From Punctularia strigosozonata HHB-11173 SS5 (Eukaryota > Basidiomycota > Agaricomycetes > Corticiales > Punctulariaceae), in assembly GCF_000264995.1 (NCBI RefSeq), contig NW_006767433.1:3898209-3962208 (forward strand): 64,000 nt of DNA, read 5' to 3'. The first letter of the stretch is position 1. Each line of letters opens with the position of its first letter. Made by a program: the position numbers and the translations under genes. The notes under the pieces were generated by a model. It was not told the origin of the DNA. It was given only the letters and a program-made list of their open reading frames with translations, and searched no databases. Of the stretch, positions 58,179 through 64,000 are shown one piece after another.

Positions 58179-60152
58179 ATGAGTTCAACCAAGAAGATCA
58201 GTCGCAAGTTGAGCGCTGTCGAGCAAAAGCTTCATCAAGCATCGCTCGCAGCACCAAACAAAGTGCGCTCCGTGTTTCAAAATTTCAGCCGTGTACTGAG
58301 GGCTGCGTCTACGAGCAGACGATCACCCCTGAAGATCTCACAAAGCTTGCAGGAGATGCTAGTACTGGAACGGCGGCGATCAACTTTCTCTTGAGTGTGG
58401 TGAGTCAATCATCGACCGCATAGCACGTTTCCTGAATCTGTGCGATTAGGGCATGCTGAAAGCCCAGAATGACTCAAGAGGAAGGCTGTCTTTCCGTGCA
58501 GTAGCCAAGGGGGAAATGGAACAGTGCGTGCCTATCCTCGTGCCTGTTGCTCACCGCTTATTTTGTGTCAGGAAGAAGGATATGTCTGGCGAGGAAAGTA
58601 TGGTTTTGAGCCATATTCAGGCTGCAGGAAACGAAGGTACGTCGTTTCATTTTCCCGTGTACGTTTGTAACACCGGCACAAGGCATATGGACCAAGCATA
58701 TCAAAGCGAAGACAGAGCTTCATCAAACTGTCATAGACCGCTGCCTCAAGTCGCTAACGCAGAAGCAGCTCATCAAATCCATCAAATCCGTAAAGGTGCG
58801 TGGTTGTCGCAATACCTGTTAGTCGCCGAGACATAAACTGAGGCATCCATAGCACCCAACACGCAAGCTTTACATGCTTTATCACCTCGAACCTTCCGTT
58901 GAGCTCACCGGTGGGCCGTGGTACACTGACAATGAACTCGACACCGAGTTTATCAAGCTGCTCTCCTCCGCTTGCCTGAGATTCATCAAGGATAGGGTGG
59001 GTCAGAACGTATTCCCTGATATGTTGCTGCTCATTGCTTCCACCAGAGCTTCCCGAAGACGAAACATTCCTCGGAGCCACCTCATTCGCAGCCAATATAC
59101 CCGATCGGAGGCGCGCCCTCGTATCCGTCGACTCAACAGGTATTTACAGGATATGACTTCATAGACTCGTCAAATGCTTATGCCCTATCCTAGGTTGTCA
59201 GTTTCTTGAGCAAGAGCAAGATTACGGAAACGCAACTGACGTTTGAGCACGTTGAGATGCTTTTGAACGTTCTCATCCTCGATGGCGAAATAGAAAAGGT
59301 GGAGCTTCAAATTATCATCCAGTTCATTGATCCTGGACTCACGCATTCATGTAGATTCCAGCTTTCGGGGCAGCAATGTGGGAGGCGAATTCCGGAGTCA
59401 ATGATAACGACAGTGATGATGAAGAGCGCTCCAAGAAAAAAAAGAAGCGCAAGAGCCGTGATGACGATGATGTAAGGCGAAAAAGGCTCAGACGCGCTGA
59501 GACGTCGGACTCCGAGTCAGGCGGCGATGATTCGCAATCAGACTCGGAAAACGAACGACCCAGGTCCAAATCAAGATCGAGGTCCAAACTGAAGAGCAAA
59601 TCTTCGAGAAAACGCAAACAGGAATCAAGCGAGAGTGAGAGCGAAACGGACAGTGACGAAAGGCGAAGGAAGCGGAAAAGCAAAAAACGAAGGGTTCAGG
59701 AGGGCGACAGTGATGCATCCAGTGACGAGGATAGCACCGATGGCGATCGGAGGAAGAAGAGCAAGTCAAAATCTCGGCATCGCGATAAAAGCCAACGTCG
59801 AGGTATGGGCAGCTCCGAGGATGAATCTGATAGTGACACCGATATCGATCGGCGCTCGAAGTCTGGCTCCAAGGCCAGGTCGAAATCCAAGTCCCACAAG
59901 CGCTCACGATCGACCAGCCCCGAAAGAGGAGGTTCAACGTACCCCGGTTTCGATCACGATGCCTTCGGCGCAGCATATGTGTATCGGGCAATACGCTCGG
60001 AGCGTCTCTCTTTGTTTGCCACTGGACTCGACCAAACACCGTGTGGGCGGTGCCCTGTTTTCGATTTCTGCAAGGAGGGTGGACCTGTCAATCCCAGTGG
60101 ATGCGTCTATTACGGGGAGTGGCTGAGTAGAGCTACTGTCGCTGCTGATTAG
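58179..60152 (+). CDS. RPC34: RNA polymerase III subunit RPC6/RPC34 with large charged insertion (524 aa)
   Basis: Exons: 58179-58262, 58301-58399, 58450-58523, 58572-58636, 58683-58795, 58853-58996, 59047-59139, 59194-59298, 59355-60152. This subunit helps open Pol III promoters. Winged helices occupy residues 1-170 (LSHIQAAGNEGIWTKHIKAK, LTQKQLIKSIKSVKHPTRKL) and a third lies at SKITETQLTFEHVEMLLNVL. The C-terminus has four cysteines (489, 492, 498, 509) in CGRCPVFDFC and SGC, the iron-sulfur site of RPC6 proteins. Between WEANSG and YVYRAI is a run of about 180 residues of Lys/Arg/Ser/Asp/Glu. Human RPC6 is 316 aa, so the extra length is this insert. The acceptor before residue 29 (58300) is uncertain. 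Confidence 0.86.
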
Positions 60153-60511
60153 GGACACTGGAATTTATAATGGAATATAGTCATCTGCCGCACATTCCGC
60201 GCAATAGCACGGAGATGACATCTACTGTTACATGCCAGCAACACGACGGAGACCGTTGACTAAACGAGTCGAATACAAAATACAAGAACACACCGGAGCG
60301 AAGACGAGTATACTGCCTACACCAAACGCGATGAGCAGCTGCAGTATAGGGCCACGTATCCTGGCCCTCGCTCCCGTACAACTACACCCCGAACTGTCAA
60401 CAACATCGTGCGGCATCGCAAGACCTTGCTGACAATTCAGTATTATACAAAGAAGTGACCCTGCTCAGAAGATAACTGCTCGGAAGATGCCAAAGCCAGG
60501 TGGCGGCACCT
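60153..60511. other. Convergent intergenic region
   Basis: 359 bp between the stops of RPC34 and Argonaute; presumably both 3' UTRs. Nothing else seen. Confidence 0.5.
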
Positions 60512-63500
60512 TCAAAGGTAAAACATGGTCGTCTGCATGTTCTTGCCTGGTCCATTGTGCCACAGAGCAGTTGCCTCGCGCATAACGATGTCCTCGGTGC
60601 TCGTGTTGCTTGTCGTCGTCGATACGCCGCTCGATATTCCTTGCAGAAGCTTATGGATATAGCATCGGCCCCTTTCGCAAGCGAGATCCGCATAATAAGC
60701 AGGAGACACCAAGCTCACAGCCTGGACAACAAGTCATGAGTAATGTAGTCAACCACGGTGATACGCGGGGACTCGCCTTGGTAGCTCTCGCGAACATATA
60801 CGACACATCGTTCGTGAGACCTTGTAGTTCATCTGACTTGAACCCGATCTCATTGACAACGACATAGTAATGCGTGGGCCGCGTTGTACCCTGGAGTCCA
60901 CCATGTGCTTGGAGGAAGAAGTCGAATTCGTAAATGGCGGTTACACCTCGATCGACGACAGTTCCAGGGCGGGGATTGCCATCTTTATCGGCATCCGCTG
61001 CTGTGGTGGGGTAGAAGCTAACGGGGCGGAAGTCAGGTGTCAAATTAAACCACCTCTTGAAGGATACGGACGGCGTACCGGGTGTGGTGCCGCTTTCCGC
61101 AGATGACGACAGATAGCTTTGGCTTGTACGGTGTCTGTGGTGTCGAGAATGTCTGAAACGCAACCCGGACCTGGGGAACCTCTTCCAGAACCACCTGCAT
61201 AAATTGTCCCTGAAATATGCCAAATTCAACCAAAGCTACTTAACGTGAAATAAGAAGCTCACCTCGCTAACACCATCGCGATAGACCAGAATGCGAGTCG
61301 GAAGCCTACCACTCTTAGCCTTGAAAGTGTTTAGTCTCTCTACCATCATAGCACTCAAGTCGGATATCATCTACGCAGCAGGTCAGGAACGATAGTTATG
61401 CAGATCGAAGACATCCTGGGTACCTCTTTCTTGCTTTCTTGAATTCTCAAGCTTCCAGGGTACTGCCCAAATTTATCGTCGATGCTTGCAACCACCGCGG
61501 CGACGGATGGGGTCCCCTTGACGGTTCCAAACCCTGGGTGGGTGACATCCATCCCCACGAGCATAGTAGGCTCCTTCTTTAGCCATGCCATGCTGCCCTG
61601 GTCCAGCATATGGTTCACCCCACCTAATTTCATGTTGACTTTGAGTGCCACGTTAGCGAAATATTGCAGCTACGACGGGATGGTGTCAAAATCATTGCTC
61701 CTAAAAAGTGAACCGATGGCCTGACCTGGCCCTTCTCCTTTCGGAACTTGCTAGAGATGACGCAGACTGTGGGTAAGTCTAGGTACGAATCGCATAAGTG
61801 CTTGAGACCGGAGTAGACGTGCTTGTCGCTGTTGGACAAAATAACGAAGAGAAATTTTGGTTTAGATGGGGTACTCTTGATCGCATCACGGATCGCCCTG
61901 ATTGCGGCGTCACGAGTGGGATCCCCCTGTTCTTTGCGAGGAAGATGTGCAACTACAACGGGCGGTGGACTATTAGGCACGTTCATGCCGCTCGTTCGAC
62001 ACATGTCGGCAAAACCTTTGAGGGTAGGCGTCAACAAGGGATCTGTAGGTCCTTCGAACTCGTCCCTGGGGTTGCCGTCTTTGATCAAGAGGACCGCCCA
62101 CTTCTCCAAGCGAGCGCCGACAGCGAATTTTACGTTGCGCAGGTTCCAGCTGGCGCGTTCGTCCACGGCGGGCGAGCCCTGGCCGTAAGTGATTCTCGGC
62201 GCTGACAGGATGCGACCCGGCACCACCGCCATTTGGGGGCCGACGGAGACACCGAACGTGGGCAACGGCGCCGCACGTTGGCGGAAGCCCAGTTCGTCGA
62301 GCCCAATGCCTGCGATGGCCTGCGCATTGACGTTAGGCGGCTTGCAAGCAGCAGTGATCATATTCGCTGTATGATCGTCTGTGAGTTTTCCCCGGAAAGG
62401 CTGGTTCTCCAAAATTTCGCATAATTCCGGAGGTAGCAGGTTTTGCTTCTGACCGCCTACATCGACGAGCGGCAGCTGCGTGGGGTACTTGAGCGTGATG
62501 CCATACTCTAGAAAACGATGGATTAGGTATGGAACGAAGGACGGTGATGGCTGAGCGCACTTCGCTGGAAATACTGTTCCACGGTGACACGACCGCCAAG
62601 ATCAGCGCAGTCGAAGGCGTGCTGACGAGGGGTTTTGTTAACGATCGTTTTTACGGTTTTTCTGTACCCGAGATGCGTGGCCTTGACTCGAACCCCCTTC
62701 ACGAACCCCTTCATGTTCGCGCCAAACGTAGAGTTGCCAAACGTGATCATCGAATCCGCCAGATTTCCCGGGATGTAGAATGCGGTGGTGCAAACGTTCA
62801 CGTTAACCATGAGTTGCTTGTATGCGGGCCGGACAGACGAGTAGAATCCTCTCCATGCCTCCAAGCCGCCACCAAGGGAGACCGGGGGCGAACGTTCGGA
62901 GGGGAAGAAGAAGCGGTTACGGCCAACCATGACCCCACCGCCTACAGAGCGATTCGGGTGGGCGGCCAGAATCAAGTTGAGAGCTGCGATAATCGGTTGG
63001 AAATCATACTCGCGAGAGTGTGGTTCACCCGCCAGATGACTATAGCGAACGTGTCAGACAGCTATCGGAGCGACGACGACAGACTCTGCACCTGTTCAGA
63101 CTTTCGGTTTCGAGTTCTTGTACATAAGTGATGGTGAGCGTGTAAACTTTGCCCCCGGGTTTGGGTCCATCCTCTTCCTCTTCGAAGAACGGTACTAGTT
63201 CTCACGGGTCAGTAACGACAAGAGACGCGCGCTTTGCACTACCCACTGTCAATAGTTAGAGGTTGAGGTAATTTCCTCGCTGCGATCAGTTTTTGACTGT
63301 GGTCATGAGCAACGTTGTTCTTCAATCCCTTTTGCGTCCAGTCAGGGCTGTCTTCAGCCAAGTGCCAGATGCGCCTCTTGACGCGCTTGATAGCTGTGCC
63401 GGCGGTAGGCGTGATAGACACGTCGTATTCGTAGAAGGGTCCTTTAGGTACTGTGACGGGAAAGAAATTAGTCCGCAGTGCGATGACCCTGCCCTTTGCT

Positions 63501-63993
63501 CCAAAGTCCGGTCGAGGAGGGAGTGTATTCGGCCTCTGGGTGATGGACAAGTTTCTGAACGATGCGACGAGTGCATCCTGCGCGTTGTCTTGCAGACGTG
63601 CATCCAGGCGGGCGGGTTCGTCAGGAAGATAGACACTGTGGACACCAACCGTGAGCCGGGGTTCGATGCATTCTGCGCTCGAACGAGTCACTCACCCGCC
63701 TTGCTCGCGTCCACCGAATCCACCTCTTCCCCGGAAACCACCCCTGTCCCCGCCACGGAAACCGCCTCTATCCCCACCGCGGAAGCCTCCTCTGTCCCCG
63801 CCGCCGCGAAACCCACCTCTATCGCCTCCGCGGAATGGGGATCCCGCTCGACCACGCGACCCATCGCCTCCAGCTCCACGCCCTGCATAGCGCATATGAC
63901 ACGTCAGGATCAAAGCGCTCGTTGCAGCAAATGATTGGACTAGCCTCTGCCTCTGTCGCCCCCGCCGCGCCCTCTTTCGCCTCTGTAACTCAT
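60512..63993 (-). CDS. Argonaute, RNA-guided slicer (974 aa)
   Basis: Exons: 63993-63945, 63882-63696, 63635-63247, 63194-63092, 63039-62561, 62507-61726, 61669-61424, 61370-61263, 61209-61079, 61017-60777, 60721-60512. It binds small RNAs in gene silencing. The N-terminus is RGG-rich with GGDRGGFR repeats, a substrate type for arginine methylation. ArgoN follows (VIALRTNFFPVTVPKGPFYEYDV), then the L1 linker (EAWRGFYSSVRP), PAZ, MID (GQMA-type region, FLFVILSNSDKHVYSGLK) and PIWI. The catalytic tetrad looks complete as DEDD: Asp704 (MDVTHPG), Glu745 (KKEMISDL), Asp777 (YRDGVSEGQF), Asp917 (PAYYADLACERGR). It ends MFYL, the usual buried C-terminus. Introns 1 and 10 need GC donors. The start is 7 bp from the window edge, so its promoter lies outside. 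Confidence 0.92.
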
Positions 63994-64000
63994 CAAACGC

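Overview
The window is nuclear DNA of a filamentous basidiomycete, most likely a wood-decaying member of the Agaricomycetes. The reasons are the dense genes with many short introns (about 45-120 nt), the encoded proteins (AA9 lytic polysaccharide monooxygenases, a copper radical oxidase, a fungal Argonaute, VPS15, a two-domain tRNase Z), and the many long disordered Ser/Pro/Thr proteins. I built the spliced gene models by hand: exon phases close and the frame stays open in every intact model, but no transcript data were available. I found no tRNA, rRNA or LTR/viral element.

Layout. 0.5-11.3 kb (minus): one 16-exon gene for a ~3,300-residue PH-domain protein, mostly disordered with a C-terminal coiled coil. 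12.0-14.4 kb: secreted amidase. 14.7-15.1 kb (minus): 88-residue Cys-rich protein. 15.4-16.7 kb: tubulin cofactor C. 18.1-19.7 kb: CstF64/Rna15. 19.7-22.7 kb (minus): threonyl-tRNA synthetase with two candidate starts. 23.1-25.4 kb: RING E3 ligase. 25.6-31.4 kb (minus): VPS15. 32.6-33.4 kb: Hsp20. 34.2-37.4 kb (minus): IGHMBP2/Hcs1-type helicase. 37.7-41.0 kb: tRNase Z. 41.6-43.2 kb: sugar-phosphate/nucleotide-sugar transporter.

43.6-55.5 kb carries secreted redox enzymes for plant-polymer attack: a decayed AA9 gene (minus), a copper radical oxidase (46.6-49.2 kb, minus) and two intact tandem AA9 genes (51.9 and 54.4 kb) separated by a 262-bp MITE. Two tiny housekeeping genes, OST4 and QCR8, sit head to head inside this block. 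The oxidase makes H2O2, which AA9 enzymes can use as co-substrate, so the neighbourhood makes functional sense.

55.6-64 kb: biotin-protein ligase (minus), RNA polymerase III subunit RPC34/RPC6 with a large lineage-specific insertion, and Argonaute (minus) with an RGG-rich N-terminus and a complete DEDD catalytic tetrad. Its start codon lies seven bases from the window edge.

I see no wholly new biological system. The most notable points are the giant PH-domain protein, the AA9 birth-and-death cluster with its MITE, an apparent excess of GC-AG introns, the RPC34 insertion, and possible dual-targeting starts on two enzymes.
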